From: a virus
Direction: 5' to 3' (one strand)
IMG/VR virus record: IMGVR_UViG_3300018083_000012
Location: 1-46,174 of that record
Length of the DNA: 46,174 nt
Under the pieces are notes generated by a model. The model was not told where the DNA came from. It saw nothing but the letters and a program-made list of their open reading frames with translations, and ran no database searches. The translations under genes were made by a program, and so were the position numbers. Shown here in pieces: positions 22,022 through 29,818 of the stretch. Within the stretch, counting starts at the first letter, position 1; the number at the start of each line of letters is the position of its first letter.

Positions 22022-22908
22022 TTGGGGCTGATCTCGATGGCAAAACAACGGCGTCCTAAGTTCTCCGCGGCGATGATCGTGGTTCCGCTGCCGCTGAAGG
22101 GCTCGTAAACGTTTCCCTCGTGGTTGCTCATCGGCCTGGCCATGCATTCGACGGGCTTCTGTGTGCTGTGGCCTCCGTCGACGTTCTTGTCGCCTGAAAT
22201 CTCCCAGACGGTGGTGGCGGTGGCGGGAAAGGCGTAAACGGTCTTTTCATCGATCAAGGTGGCGAATAGGTCTTTGCCCTTGGGTTTGTAGGCGTCGATA
22301 ATGTCTGCCCAAATGGTTTTCTGTTTGCGGCCTCCCTGGAAATCTGCCTGGCGCCCTTTGCGAACGGCATACCAGCAGGGCTCGTGGCTCCAGTGGTAAT
22401 CTCCGCGGCTGATCACGAAAGTTTTTTTCTTCCAAATGATTTGCGATCGCATTTGAAATCCGCAGGACTCGAGTCCCTGGCAAACGGTCGAGGAATAGAG
22501 GCCGCTGTGCCAAACGTAAGCGATGTCTCCGGGGAAAAGGGAATAGGTCTTTGCCCAGGCGGCGCGGTCGTCGTTCTCAACGGCTCCGATTCGGCGGCCG
22601 GCTTTGCTCTTGCCCAGCTCGGCCTCCCTCCCTTTGGCGTCGTAGTTCACCCCATAGGGCGGATCGGTGATCATCAGGCGCGGCTTCTCTTTTCCGAGAA
22701 GTCTGCCGACGTCGGCCGGGTTGGTGGAATCTCCGCAAAGTAAGCGGTGGCTCCCGAGAATCCAAAGTTGGCCAGGCTTGGTCTTCCATTTCTTGGCCAG
22801 CTCCGCGGCGCGGTCGGCCTGGGGCTCGGCATCGACAGGCGCGTCGGGCTCGAGCAATCCCTGGGCGGCCGCGTTATCGAAGCCGGCCAGTTCCAGGTCC
22901 AGGTCCAT
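21958..22908 (-). CDS. DNA methyltransferase domain, class beta (316 aa; 3' part of a broken ParB-MTase gene)
   Basis: A site-specific N4-cytosine or N6-adenine methyltransferase. Motif IV DPPY is at 82-85, before motif I EPFSGSGTT (about 269-277), the class-beta order. LLCGDST (57-62) is typical of the ParB-MTase fusions of phages. The usual N-terminal ParB domain is encoded just upstream in another frame, so ATG 22908 is only the first Met of the remaining frame. The catalytic domain is complete and might still work if translation restarts there. It could protect phage DNA or alter host restriction. Confidence 0.8.
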   Translation of the reverse strand: MDLDLELAGFDNAAAQGLLEPDAPVDAEPQADRAAELAKKWKTKPGQLWILGSHRLLCGDSTNPADVGRLLGKEKPRLMITDPPYGVNYDAKGREAELGKSKAGRRIGAVENDDRAAWAKTYSLFPGDIAYVWHSGLYSSTVCQGLESCGFQMRSQIIWKKKTFVISRGDYHWSHEPCWYAVRKGRQADFQGGRKQKTIWADIIDAYKPKGKDLFATLIDEKTVYAFPATATTVWEISGDKNVDGGHSTQKPVECMARPMSNHEGNVYEPFSGSGTTIIAAENLGRRCFAIEISPNYTAVALQRYQDATKKTPIQG

Positions 22909-22920
22909 TCCCTGGATCTC

Positions 22921-23339
22921 GGGTCAAAAGGGTTTTCAGGTCGGCCTCGTTCAGCTCGGCTAATTCCGGCAGGCCGGTTATCGGCGAGCATGTGGGCCGT
23001 TTCGTCTGCAGGTGTTCTGAAGTCCTGGAAATCAACGGGGGCTTTGGTCTCGCCCATGTCCCGCAAAAGCTGAAAAAGTCCGTGGCCGGTGACGATCAAT
23101 CCGCTTTGGTTGGAAACGATGATCGCGCGGCGGATCCCCTGGTGGACGACGGCCTTTTTGTAAAGGCGCATCTGTTCGGCGGGATGGCCGTTGGGATTTC
23201 TCGGGTTGGGCTTGAGGTCGGCGATGTTGGCGAGGCGGGTGTAGGTGCAGCGGATGGCAAGTGTGCCAGGCGAGGCGCCTGCCACTACGCCCGAGGGCGG
23301 GCGTGCTCCCCCTGATTTTTTGCTTCGGGTGGTTTTCAT
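22921..23339 (-). pseudogene. ParB-like N-terminal domain, frameshifted from the methyltransferase
   Basis: Begins MKTTRSKKSGGARPPSGVVA, where residues 9 onward come from a variant family A repeat, then a recognisable ParB domain (NIADLKPNPRNPNGHPAEQM, RRAIIVSNQSGLIVTGHGLF, DETAHMLADNR). The homology then jumps frame near 22970-22976 to LPELAELNEADLKTLL, and again near 22921-22937 into the methyltransferase frame. Two single-base insertions would explain it. The frame that continues from the first part is out of phase to 22674 and reads nonsense. Real decay or sequencing error cannot be told apart here. Confidence 0.7.
23262..23311 (+). repeat. Family A repeat variant inside the ParB reading frame
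   Basis: First stem changed to CCAGGCGAGGCGCCTGCC-like pairing, second stem CGCCCGAGGGCGGGCG. It encodes ParB N-terminal residues. Confidence 0.75.
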
Positions 23340-23343
23340 CGGG

Positions 23344-23631
23344 CTAAACGCAATCGATGGTCAGGTAGAAACTTGTCTTGGCGCAGGCTTCGGCGGCCTC
23401 GGGGAATTTGGCCTTGAGTAGTTTGCTGTCGATGCCGGTGCGGACCTTCTCCTTGATCAAGGCCAGAAGCTGGGCGTTGTGTTTGATGCTGCCTTCCTGG
23501 TTCTCCACATAGTCTTTGATGATGGTGGTCAGGTCGTCCTGTCGGTCGGCTGAAATCTTGGCGAGGCGCCGAAGCTCGGACAGCTCGGCTATGTTTTCCC
23601 TCATTATCGGCGTGGCTTGTTTTTGGATCAT
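23344..23631 (-). CDS. Hypothetical helical protein (95 aa)
   Basis: ATG 23631 gives MIQKQATPIMRENIAELSEL, and the body is charged and helical (DRQDDLTTIIKDYVENQEGS, then NAQLLALIKEKVRTGIDSKL). No family recognised. A TTGACT box (23646-23651) lies 14 nt upstream, marking it as part of the boxed gene set although it sits next to the methyltransferase, 4 bp from the ParB start. A family C repeat lies further upstream. Confidence 0.5.
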   Translation of the reverse strand: MIQKQATPIMRENIAELSELRRLAKISADRQDDLTTIIKDYVENQEGSIKHNAQLLALIKEKVRTGIDSKLLKAKFPEAAEACAKTSFYLTIDCV

Positions 23632-23662
23632 GCTGATCCAAAGGGAGTCAACCCGAGGGGGC

Positions 23663-23700
23663 AAAAGCTGAAAGGCTGAAACGCTGAAACGCTGAAAAAA
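23663..23700 (+). repeat. Family C repeat
   Basis: Four units with N = A, G, C, C, between the divergent 95-aa and 58-aa genes. Confidence 0.8.
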
Positions 23701-23727
23701 ATAAATTGAAAAAAGATCACTTTCCAC

Positions 23728-23756
23728 TTGCTCAAGCTGCTTGCGCATCGTATAGT
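23728..23756 (+). promoter_or_regulatory. Sigma-70-like promoter for a leaderless gene
   Basis: TTGCTC (23728-23733), 17 bp, TATAGT (23751-23756). The predicted transcription start coincides with the ATG at 23763. Confidence 0.45.
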
Positions 23757-23762
23757 TTGAAC

Positions 23763-23939
23763 ATGCAAATCGAACGAACGACGGAAGATGAAGCGGTGGC
23801 GGAAATTCAGGAGGAGATCTATCAAGGGGTTTTCTTCGGCGACAATAAGCTCGCGGTGCATCGGTCCGATGAAGGCGAGGCGGTGATAGAAACCAAGGGC
23901 GGGCGCAAGTTCGTCGTCAAACTGTGGGAGGTCCTTTGA
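23763..23939 (+). CDS. Small acidic hypothetical protein (58 aa)
   Basis: MQIERTTEDEAVAEIQEEIY then GVFFGDNKLAVHRSDEGEAV and a closing strand KFVVKLWEVL. Compact alpha/beta look; no family recognised. It follows a good promoter with almost no leader and overlaps the next TTG start, forming a three-gene plus-strand cluster convergent with the tail genes. An antitoxin- or inhibitor-like small protein is possible. Confidence 0.55.
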   Translation: MQIERTTEDEAVAEIQEEIYQGVFFGDNKLAVHRSDEGEAVIETKGGRKFVVKLWEVL

Positions 23940-24100
23940 AAGTTTCTTCTGCTGTCCGCGAGCATTATGCGCGGATCGGGTCGGTTGGTGGGAAAACCAA
24001 AGGGGCATCGAAGGCGCGGACTTCGGCTCAAGCGCGGGCGGCGGCGCGGGCGCGATGGGGAAAACCGAAGGCGGCGAAAATGAAGGAGGCCAAAATATGA
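23936..24100 (+). CDS. Small Lys/Ala-rich protein (54 aa, TTG start)
   Basis: TTG 23936 overlaps the previous stop; the protein reads VREHYARIGSVGGKTKGASK and continues ARTSAQARAAARARWGK. The Y-x-x-IGxxGG pattern with later Ala/Arg helix resembles short phage and plasmid proteins of the KGG/SEAK type. Probably DNA-associated; no function assigned. It ends in ATGA overlap with the following ORF. Confidence 0.5.
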   Translation: MKVSSAVREHYARIGSVGGKTKGASKARTSAQARAAARARWGKPKAAKMKEAKI

Positions 24101-24363
24101 AAACTCCAACCATCTCGGAAGTTGGAAAAATGCTCGACCACTTGTTGGAGGTTCAGCGGTGCTTGACCCATGCTAAGGATCTCAAGCGGCTCGCTCTGTT
24201 GCGTCCGCTGAACGACGCGTTGCAGGACGACTACCTGCGACTACTAAAAGTGCGTCACGGTGGCGCGGAAGGTTCCGCTGGCGGGGTTGATCGAGCCGGC
24301 GCTGTAGTTGTTGAATCGGACGGTGACGGTGTTCGCGCTGCTGACCCAGGCGGTGAAACATGA
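24097..24363 (+). CDS. Hypothetical protein whose 3' end reads into the tail-fibre gene (88 aa)
   Basis: A strong Shine-Dalgarno (AAGGAGG, about 24083-24089) precedes ATG 24097. The first 51 residues (MKTPTISEVGKMLDHLLEVQ, then RCLTHAKDLKRLALLRPLND) are a plausible helical protein. From about 24246 the frame overlaps the convergent 400-aa fibre gene and becomes Gly/Ala/Val-rich shadow sequence. This suggests that the original stop was lost where two modules were joined. Confidence 0.45.
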   Translation: MKTPTISEVGKMLDHLLEVQRCLTHAKDLKRLALLRPLNDALQDDYLRLLKVRHGGAEGSAGGVDRAGAVVVESDGDGVRAADPGGET

Positions 24364-25446
24364 ATTTGCGTCGACGCTCCCGGCGGGGACTCCGATTGTT
24401 ACCGGGTCTCCGTCGGCGGCGCCGGTGACGGTGATCGTAAGGTCTCCGCTGGTCGCGGTGAGGGTGTTCCCGAAATTCAAGGTGGCCGAGGCGGACATCA
24501 CTTTCGTGATGGCTGTGCCTCCACCGATGGTCAGGTTCCCGACCGTGAGCGGTGCGTCGGCGGAGCCGTCGGCTAACTTCAAGTTGAGCGCGGTGCTGTT
24601 CCGGATGAAGCACGGAAAGGCGCTGCTCATTCCTCCGAAGGCAAGCTTGGTGAATCCGGTTTGGGCGTCGTTGTAGAGGACCAGCACTCCGTCGCTGTCC
24701 ATCTTCAGCTTGCCTCGGGATACCCAGGAAAAGAAATTTCCGTCTGCGACTTGGATGTAGTCGCTCGCGTAAACGCTCACTCCGCTAAACGTCGAGGTCC
24801 CGGTGATCGGCGAGTTCACGATGGGGGAGCCGTAAATCTGCGCAAAGTAGTTTGTTCCGTCGTAGGCTTTGGCGCCTGCGATGTTCGTTTGGTTGCTCGC
24901 TTTGTCCACGAAGTTTGATCCGAAGACGCTTCCGGATGCGACGCTGCCTGTGCTGTAGAGGGAAAGCGCGGCGGCGAGGTAGCTGGCTTGGTTGGTCCGG
25001 TCGCTGGCGGGGAGCGGCATCGATGAGAAGGGGACGCGAACGGCCTGGAGGACGGGGACGCTCTGTGTCGAAAGGGTTATATAACCCCAGGTTCCGGTCA
25101 GGCTCGCGGCCATGCTCCCGGATAGAAGGGTCGTAAGGGTGATTCCGTTTGTTCCGGATCGGCTCAAAAGGAGGGAGCCGGCGTGCGGGTAGGCGGCCAG
25201 GTGGTTGAATAGGTTGGTAGCGACGGCGCCGATGCTGTTGGTCACTCCGATTTGTGTGCTCGGGGTCGCGACGGGCTGGGTCTTCCAGGTGCGGGTGTCT
25301 CCGTTTATGACGAAGGTGTTGTTGTTGGCGCTCGCGTTCGTGACGGTCACGGTGGCGGTGATCCGGTCCAGGGAAAACGCTGAAACGCTAAAAAGCTGAA
25401 ACGCTAAAAGGAAAAAAGGCCAAAGACTGAAAGGCTGAATTCTCAT
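24244..25446 (-). CDS. Tail-fibre-like exported protein (400 aa)
   Basis: A signal peptide (MRIQPFSLWPFFLLAFQLFS, then VSAFSLDRIT) whose second half is encoded by a family C repeat. The body is beta-rich and Asn/Thr/Ser-rich (ATVTVTNASANNNTFVINGD, YAGSVLLSRSG-like turns, GTSTFSGVSVYASDYIQVAD). The C-terminus has ALNLKLADGSADAPLTVGNL and a Thr-rich head, as in many phage fibre or head-domain proteins. ATGA overlap with the 193-aa gene. Likely the distal fibre or receptor-binding protein of the tail module. Confidence 0.6.
   Translation of the reverse strand: MRIQPFSLWPFFLLAFQLFSVSAFSLDRITATVTVTNASANNNTFVINGDTRTWKTQPVATPSTQIGVTNSIGAVATNLFNHLAAYPHAGSLLLSRSGTNGITLTTLLSGSMAASLTGTWGYITLSTQSVPVLQAVRVPFSSMPLPASDRTNQASYLAAALSLYSTGSVASGSVFGSNFVDKASNQTNIAGAKAYDGTNYFAQIYGSPIVNSPITGTSTFSGVSVYASDYIQVADGNFFSWVSRGKLKMDSDGVLVLYNDAQTGFTKLAFGGMSSAFPCFIRNSTALNLKLADGSADAPLTVGNLTIGGGTAITKVMSASATLNFGNTLTATSGDLTITVTGAADGDPVTIGVPAGSVDANSCFTAWVSSANTVTVRFNNYSAGSINPASGTFRATVTHF
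25372..25438 (+). repeat. Family C repeat encoding a signal peptide
   Basis: Units with a poly-A interruption. Minus-strand reading gives FFLLAFQLFSVSAF of the 400-aa fibre. Confidence 0.8.
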
Positions 25447-26024
25447 GTGATGGGGGTCAAAAGGAATTGGCCGCTGACGACGGTGAATAGGTGGAGGGAG
25501 CCGTCGGTCTGGTCGATCATGACGATCTGGTCCGTTCCGGCCTTCGCAGCGTAAAGGGCGCGGGCTTCATACTTCCCGAGGGCCTCGTCGGCGACGGCCG
25601 CGGGGACGGTGACGGGGGTGGCCAGGCGGTTGGTCAGGTTGACCACGAAAAGCATCTTCCAGTAACCCGAGCCGTTCAGGATCTCCAGCTCTAGGTCCTT
25701 GGTCAGGGGCGCGGTCAGGGCCAGGATCCCGGCGGTGTTGAGCGCAAGGTCGCCTTCGTGGATGTCTCCGTTGGCGACCAGTGAAACGGAGTTGAGTTCA
25801 GCTCCGCCGGCGGTCCCGATGGTGGCTTTGATGGAGGTCCCGGCGCCTGGGATGGTGGAAAGGGCGACGGATCCTCCGCTGGGGTTGGGCTTAACGAGCG
25901 TGATCGCAAAGCTGATGGTGTCTCCAAGCGCGAAGGGCGGGAGGGTGAAATGAGAATCAACGACCGAGCTCTTGCTGAGACGCTTGGTGGCGATGTTGGC
26001 TGCGAATTCTAAGGGGACGCCCAT
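25443..26024 (-). CDS. Fibre-associated / baseplate-like protein (193 aa)
   Basis: ATG 26024 (MGVPLEFAANIATKRLSKSS) is chosen; the TTG 21 nt upstream is in the TTGACT box (26040-26045). The protein is a beta-sandwich-like structure (FTLPPFALGDTISFAITLVK, NGDIHEGDLALNTAGILALT) ending VVSGQFLLTPIT. Located between a distal tail protein and a fibre and translationally coupled to the fibre, so probably an adaptor or chaperone. No family recognised. Confidence 0.5.
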   Translation of the reverse strand: MGVPLEFAANIATKRLSKSSVVDSHFTLPPFALGDTISFAITLVKPNPSGGSVALSTIPGAGTSIKATIGTAGGAELNSVSLVANGDIHEGDLALNTAGILALTAPLTKDLELEILNGSGYWKMLFVVNLTNRLATPVTVPAAVADEALGKYEARALYAAKAGTDQIVMIDQTDGSLHLFTVVSGQFLLTPIT

Positions 26025-26049
26025 TGCGGACCGGGCGCGAGTCAATGAA

Positions 26050-26099
26050 TGTTTCCGGCGAGGCGCCGAAAACTACGCCCGAGGCGGGCGTGCTCCCCC
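26050..26099 (+). repeat. Family A double-hairpin repeat
   Basis: Between the 398-aa gene's stop and the 193-aa gene's start; short-loop version (CGGCGAGGCGCCG). Confidence 0.85.
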
Positions 26100-26102
26100 A
26101 AA

Positions 26103-26138
26103 TTTCAGCGTTTCAGCGTTTCAGCGTTTTAGCGTTTA
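26103..26138 (-). repeat. Family C repeat, inverted copy
   Basis: TTTCAGCGTTTCAGCGTTTC on the plus strand, the only copy opposite to the rest; the 398-aa gene's stop lies in it. Confidence 0.8.
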
Positions 26139-27332
26139 ACTGAGGGAGCAGTCGGGGTCGGAGCCGGATGTGGCGGAATTAAGGCAGGAGTCGGGGTAGT
26201 CGTTGGAGCCGCGGTAAAGGATGGTCTTCCAGGAGTCCAGGCCGCGGTGGCAGGCTGGGTCTAAATAGATCGACTCTTCCTCCTGCAGGACTCGGTAGGG
26301 GATGCACTTTTGCGAATCTACTTCGGCAGGAAACGCGGCGCCGTCGACGGTCGCTGGATTTTTAACCGTGACGATGCAAACCCGATACTCAAGGTCCAGG
26401 GCCTGGCCTCCGCTGGCGTAGGCTCCGCTGCCTGCGCTGTCGATCAACTCGAAGGAATCGGCGGTGACGTCGTCAATGTTCCATTCTCCGTTGGCGTCCT
26501 CGTTCCCCACGATCCCGGTTATGCTCACGCGATCTCCGTCCTGGAAACCATGATCCAGGGCGGTGGTGATGATGATGGGCGTGGTGTTGGTCGCTCCGAT
26601 GATTTCCTTCTCGCCCAGGTCCGGCGGCATGACGGTCTTGGAGCGCTGCATCAGAAATTCTGTGAACGTGGGGAAGATGGCGCCTATGTAAAAGGCGAGG
26701 CCGCGAATTCCTTCGGGTTCGTCAAAGTCCGTAAAGTCGGCTGTTTCGGTCGTGGCCGGCCGGTCGACGTCGTCAATGGTGACGTAGGTGTTGCTGTCGT
26801 AGGAGTCGATGTCCGGCGTCTGCAGGAGGGCGTAGGCGGCGGCGGCTCCGTCGTCGTGGGTGACTTCCTCGGTCAAAGTAACTTCGTCCGACCGTTCGAC
26901 GGGGGTGGTGGCGTCTCCGCTGTGGCCTTCGGTTTTCTCCTTGTCGTCGGAGATCAATGTGTAAATGACCGAGCCAAACGGGGGGCGTGCTTCGGCGGCG
27001 CGATCGTACGTTGCTTGATCCGGGTCGTAGACGACGGGGTCGGTGGTGGTGGCGCCTGTCGTGGCGTGGACGTGGGTGACGGAGGTCTTGGTCTCTCCGC
27101 CTGGCGTCGGGGGTCCGGTGAAGGCGAAGGGGTTGGCGGTGACCCAGGTCTCGACTTGGGTCCGGGTGAGGTAGCGGTCTCCTCCTGCTGCGCCCAGTTC
27201 CAGGTAGCCGTAGAAATAATGTCTCGCGAAAATGAAGACGCTCCCGATTTCGTCGTCGGCGGCGTTGCGGGCGTGGGCGGGCGATTCGACGCAGGCGTTG
27301 GCGGGCGAGCTGGTTGGCGCTCCGTCACTCAT
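26136..27332 (-). CDS. Distal tail / hub-type protein with FCCH-like domain (398 aa)
   Basis: The centre contains the ubiquitin-E1-FCCH-like module of phage tail proteins: IIGATNTTPIIITTALDHGF, then QDGDRVSITGIVGN and WNIDDVTADSFELI. The N-terminal part is polar and unstructured-looking, and the C-terminus is Cys-containing (ACHRGLDSW, DSCLNSATSGSDPDCS), perhaps disulphide or metal bound. The first bases directly follow a family B repeat and there is no TTGACT box. Position suggests a component of the tail tip. Confidence 0.55.
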   Translation of the reverse strand: MSDGAPTSSPANACVESPAHARNAADDEIGSVFIFARHYFYGYLELGAAGGDRYLTRTQVETWVTANPFAFTGPPTPGGETKTSVTHVHATTGATTTDPVVYDPDQATYDRAAEARPPFGSVIYTLISDDKEKTEGHSGDATTPVERSDEVTLTEEVTHDDGAAAAYALLQTPDIDSYDSNTYVTIDDVDRPATTETADFTDFDEPEGIRGLAFYIGAIFPTFTEFLMQRSKTVMPPDLGEKEIIGATNTTPIIITTALDHGFQDGDRVSITGIVGNEDANGEWNIDDVTADSFELIDSAGSGAYASGGQALDLEYRVCIVTVKNPATVDGAAFPAEVDSQKCIPYRVLQEEESIYLDPACHRGLDSWKTILYRGSNDYPDSCLNSATSGSDPDCSLS

Positions 27333-27339
27333 GGGGAAA

Positions 27340-27383
27340 CGCTGGGTTCGCGGCGGCGGGCTGGGACAGCTCGCCCTACCTTC
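27340..27383 (+). repeat. Family B repeat
   Basis: Full GCTGGGTTCGCGGCGGCGGG then CTGGGACAGCTCGCCCTACC, directly upstream of the 398-aa tail gene. Confidence 0.85.
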
Positions 27384-27392
27384 GCTGAAAGG

Positions 27393-28013
27393 TTAGAAAC
27401 TACCATCGGCGTCGATCCGGACGTTGGTCTTGCAGAAGATGCGGCCGGCGCGGTTGGTGTCCGACCAAGCGATCAAATTGTCGGCTCCGTCGTAAGCGTT
27501 CGTTCCTCCCTCCGGTTGATCCGCGTAAATCAGCCAATTGTACATGTAGTGAGGGACGACTTGCTGGATTTCCTTTTTGCTGTCGGTGACTCGGGTGGCG
27601 TGCCGGCGGATGGCGAGGAAGCCGGGGCTCGTGTCGACGGTGTCGTAGGACCAGCCATCGACGGTCAATCCATCAAAGTCGTAATTGCGCAGCTCATGCG
27701 GCTTGGCGATCTTTATCAGAGAGGAGCTGTCTTCGGCTACAAAGCCCGAAACAATGTCTTCGGCGCTGGCTGGGGACGAATAGGGCAGGCAGAGCAGATA
27801 ATCGTTACGCACATACTTGAGGACGAATTGCTTGGTTCCCTGGCTGGTTTTGCTGCGGCCAAAGCGGGGGATCAGCCGAAAGCCGTTGGTCTGGTAATCC
27901 GCATGCCAGTTTTCATCGCGGAGAATTGTGCGCTCCAGGACGCATTGCCTCAACTGGTTAAAGGCGCGGACGATCGCGGCGGTTCCGGTCGCTTTCTGTG
28001 GGAGCTCGGTCAT
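27393..28013 (-). CDS. Tail module hypothetical protein (206 aa)
   Basis: MTELPQKATGTAAIVRAFNQ then LRQCVLERTILRDENWHADY and several Trp/Tyr-rich strands (HYMYNWLIYADQ). It ends with DNLIAWSDTNRAG. Not recognised. The start shares one base with the upstream stop (TAATG), so it is coupled to the 254-aa gene. Most likely a minor tail or tip protein. Confidence 0.5.
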   Translation of the reverse strand: MTELPQKATGTAAIVRAFNQLRQCVLERTILRDENWHADYQTNGFRLIPRFGRSKTSQGTKQFVLKYVRNDYLLCLPYSSPASAEDIVSGFVAEDSSSLIKIAKPHELRNYDFDGLTVDGWSYDTVDTSPGFLAIRRHATRVTDSKKEIQQVVPHYMYNWLIYADQPEGGTNAYDGADNLIAWSDTNRAGRIFCKTNVRIDADGSF

Positions 28014-28777
28014 TAGAAGCCGGAATATAGCAGCGTGGTCCAGCGGGCGGATTGCCAGCTCTCGGTGATCTGCTGGTTTCCGTTGGAAATGCGGATGACG
28101 TCGGTCGGGCGCTTACGCCAGCCGTAGGCCAGGAGAAGGCGCTCGGAATTGGCGACGGCCGGTAGCGAGGGAACGTTGAAAGGGGCGGGGTCTCCGACGT
28201 AGGTGGCGACTTGGGCGCTGCTCCAAATGTAACCGTCATAGGTGAATTCCAGGACGGCCTGGTAATTGCGCGAGCCGGTCCTCGTCCGGATGAAGACGTA
28301 AGATTGGGCGACTAAATAGCTGTCGGTGCCTTCCATGAGCAAGTCGAAGGCGGAGAGGGCGGCAAAAACGCTGTCGCTGTTGGTGCTGGCGGTCGTGGTG
28401 ATCGCGGCGGAGCAGGTGGCGTAGTCGTCCGTCGACTCGACCATGTCCCGGACTTTTTTCTGCGTCGCTCGGGAAATCCCGGAAAGGCCAGGATGTTTCC
28501 AGATGCTCTGCGTGATCTCCTCGCCGCGCATCTCGAATTGGGTTGTGAGGATCTCGGTGCTTCCGTCCTGGGCTCCTCCGAAGCGGGCGGCGAGCGAGGC
28601 GGATGCGCCGGTGGAATCGAATTGCAGGTTGTCCGCCCAATTGCTTTGGATGGCGGCCTCGGCCAGGACGGCGTGGTGGGCGCCTGCCCAGCGGCGGACT
28701 TGGGTCGTGCCGCTAAGTCGATCAAATGAAATGCTGAAAGGCTGCTCGTGGTGAAGAGGGCCGATGATGGTGCTCAT
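28013..28777 (-). CDS. Tail module hypothetical protein (254 aa)
   Basis: MSTIIGPLHHEQPFSISFDR, then DNLQFDSTGASASLAARFGG, a helix QKKVRDMVESTDDYATCSAA and a C-terminal beta region (YQAVLEFTYDGYIWSSAQVA). The end LLAYGWRKRPTDVIRI is basic. It lies directly after the tape measure and is coupled by ATGA, the usual place of a distal tail protein (Dit-like). Fold not confirmed. Confidence 0.5.
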   Translation of the reverse strand: MSTIIGPLHHEQPFSISFDRLSGTTQVRRWAGAHHAVLAEAAIQSNWADNLQFDSTGASASLAARFGGAQDGSTEILTTQFEMRGEEITQSIWKHPGLSGISRATQKKVRDMVESTDDYATCSAAITTTASTNSDSVFAALSAFDLLMEGTDSYLVAQSYVFIRTRTGSRNYQAVLEFTYDGYIWSSAQVATYVGDPAPFNVPSLPAVANSERLLLAYGWRKRPTDVIRISNGNQQITESWQSARWTTLLYSGF

Positions 28778-29817
28778 ACGCCAAAGGTTGCTTTGTTTTG
28801 GTTCAGGTCGCGCAAGTGATCTCGGGAGGCGGTTTGCACTCGAAGGCTTTGCTTGAGGAGGTCCGTTGCTCCTCCTCCTCCTCCTCCGGCTCCGCCGACG
28901 AATCCTCCGACGTTGGCCAGGGCGTCGGTTTGGGTGTTTCGGTAGGTTTCGGGCTTTTTTGGCTTCCGAAAAAGATCATTAAACCCTGCGCCGGCATCCA
29001 GGATGTTCAATCCGTCGGACGGGGGCTTCCCCTGCATCGCGGCCAGGTCGGCCTCTGAGTAAGTGTCTCCTCCGCTGTCGGTCTTGTTCCACAAGCTGCC
29101 GACGGCTGAAACGATTCCGCCGTGGGTCAGGAGAGCCCAGGGGTTTTTGAGCAGGTTGGCTGTCACGCGGACGGCGGCGTTCTTGGCGGCTTGCCAGGCG
29201 GCCGAAATGGCATCGTCTGCGCCTTCGACTCGTTTGATGTCCTCCGGTGCAGCTTGAAAGGGCGCGTTGGCTCCGGCTCCCTGCAGGGCGGCGATCATTC
29301 TCAATCCTCGCGCACCAAACATTTCTTTGAGCTCGGCTCGCTGGGCTGGGGTGATCTTGATCCCCTTAAGCGCGACCACCATCTTCTCGATCAGCTCTAG
29401 GTTGTCTTGTAGTGGGTTTTTTACTTCGTCGAGGGTGATCCCGAATTGCTTCAACGTGGCGGCGGCTTCCTCGTCTCCGTCGGCGGCTCGCTTTCGCATG
29501 GCGCCGAATTTGTCCATTGCCTTGCCGAAGTCTTCGAAGGTCAATCCTCCCTGCTTGAGGGCAAAGTCGATGCGCTGGACGGCGTCGGTGGAAATGTCGA
29601 ATTGTTCGGCGAGGTCCTGCGCTCGGCTGGCTGTCTCGGCGATGGTTCTGGCGATGGAAACTGCGGCGCCGACGGAGAAGGCTCCGCCGAGCTGGCTCTT
29701 GAGGGAGGCGCCGACGCGTTTTCCGAATCCTCCGGCGCTGGCTTCGGCCTGTTTGAGGCCGGTGTTAAAGCCGGAAATATCCAGGCCAAGTTTGGCGATT
29801 AAAGAAAGGAGACCCAT
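28774..29817 (-). CDS. Tape measure protein, short (347 aa)
   Basis: Determines tail length in siphophages. MGLLSLIAKLGLDISGFNTG starts a typical tape-measure N-terminus (LGLD.SGF..GL..A...). SIARTIAETASRAQDLAEQF follows, then DAVQRIDFALKQGGLTFEDF and a coiled region. The C-terminus has a Gly-rich linker (GGFVGGAGGGGGGA) and a charged helix. It is short for the family, which would suggest a short tail. One base after the preceding stop; coupled by ATGA to the next gene. Confidence 0.65.
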   Translation of the reverse strand: MGLLSLIAKLGLDISGFNTGLKQAEASAGGFGKRVGASLKSQLGGAFSVGAAVSIARTIAETASRAQDLAEQFDISTDAVQRIDFALKQGGLTFEDFGKAMDKFGAMRKRAADGDEEAAATLKQFGITLDEVKNPLQDNLELIEKMVVALKGIKITPAQRAELKEMFGARGLRMIAALQGAGANAPFQAAPEDIKRVEGADDAISAAWQAAKNAAVRVTANLLKNPWALLTHGGIVSAVGSLWNKTDSGGDTYSEADLAAMQGKPPSDGLNILDAGAGFNDLFRKPKKPETYRNTQTDALANVGGFVGGAGGGGGGATDLLKQSLRVQTASRDHLRDLNQNKATFGV

Positions 29818-29818
29818 C

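Noticed and set aside
26310-28016. A 568-aa plus-strand ORF
   Set aside because: Gly/Val-rich shadow of several tail genes, with repeat-derived sequence in the middle; it crosses three minus-strand genes that have better protein character.
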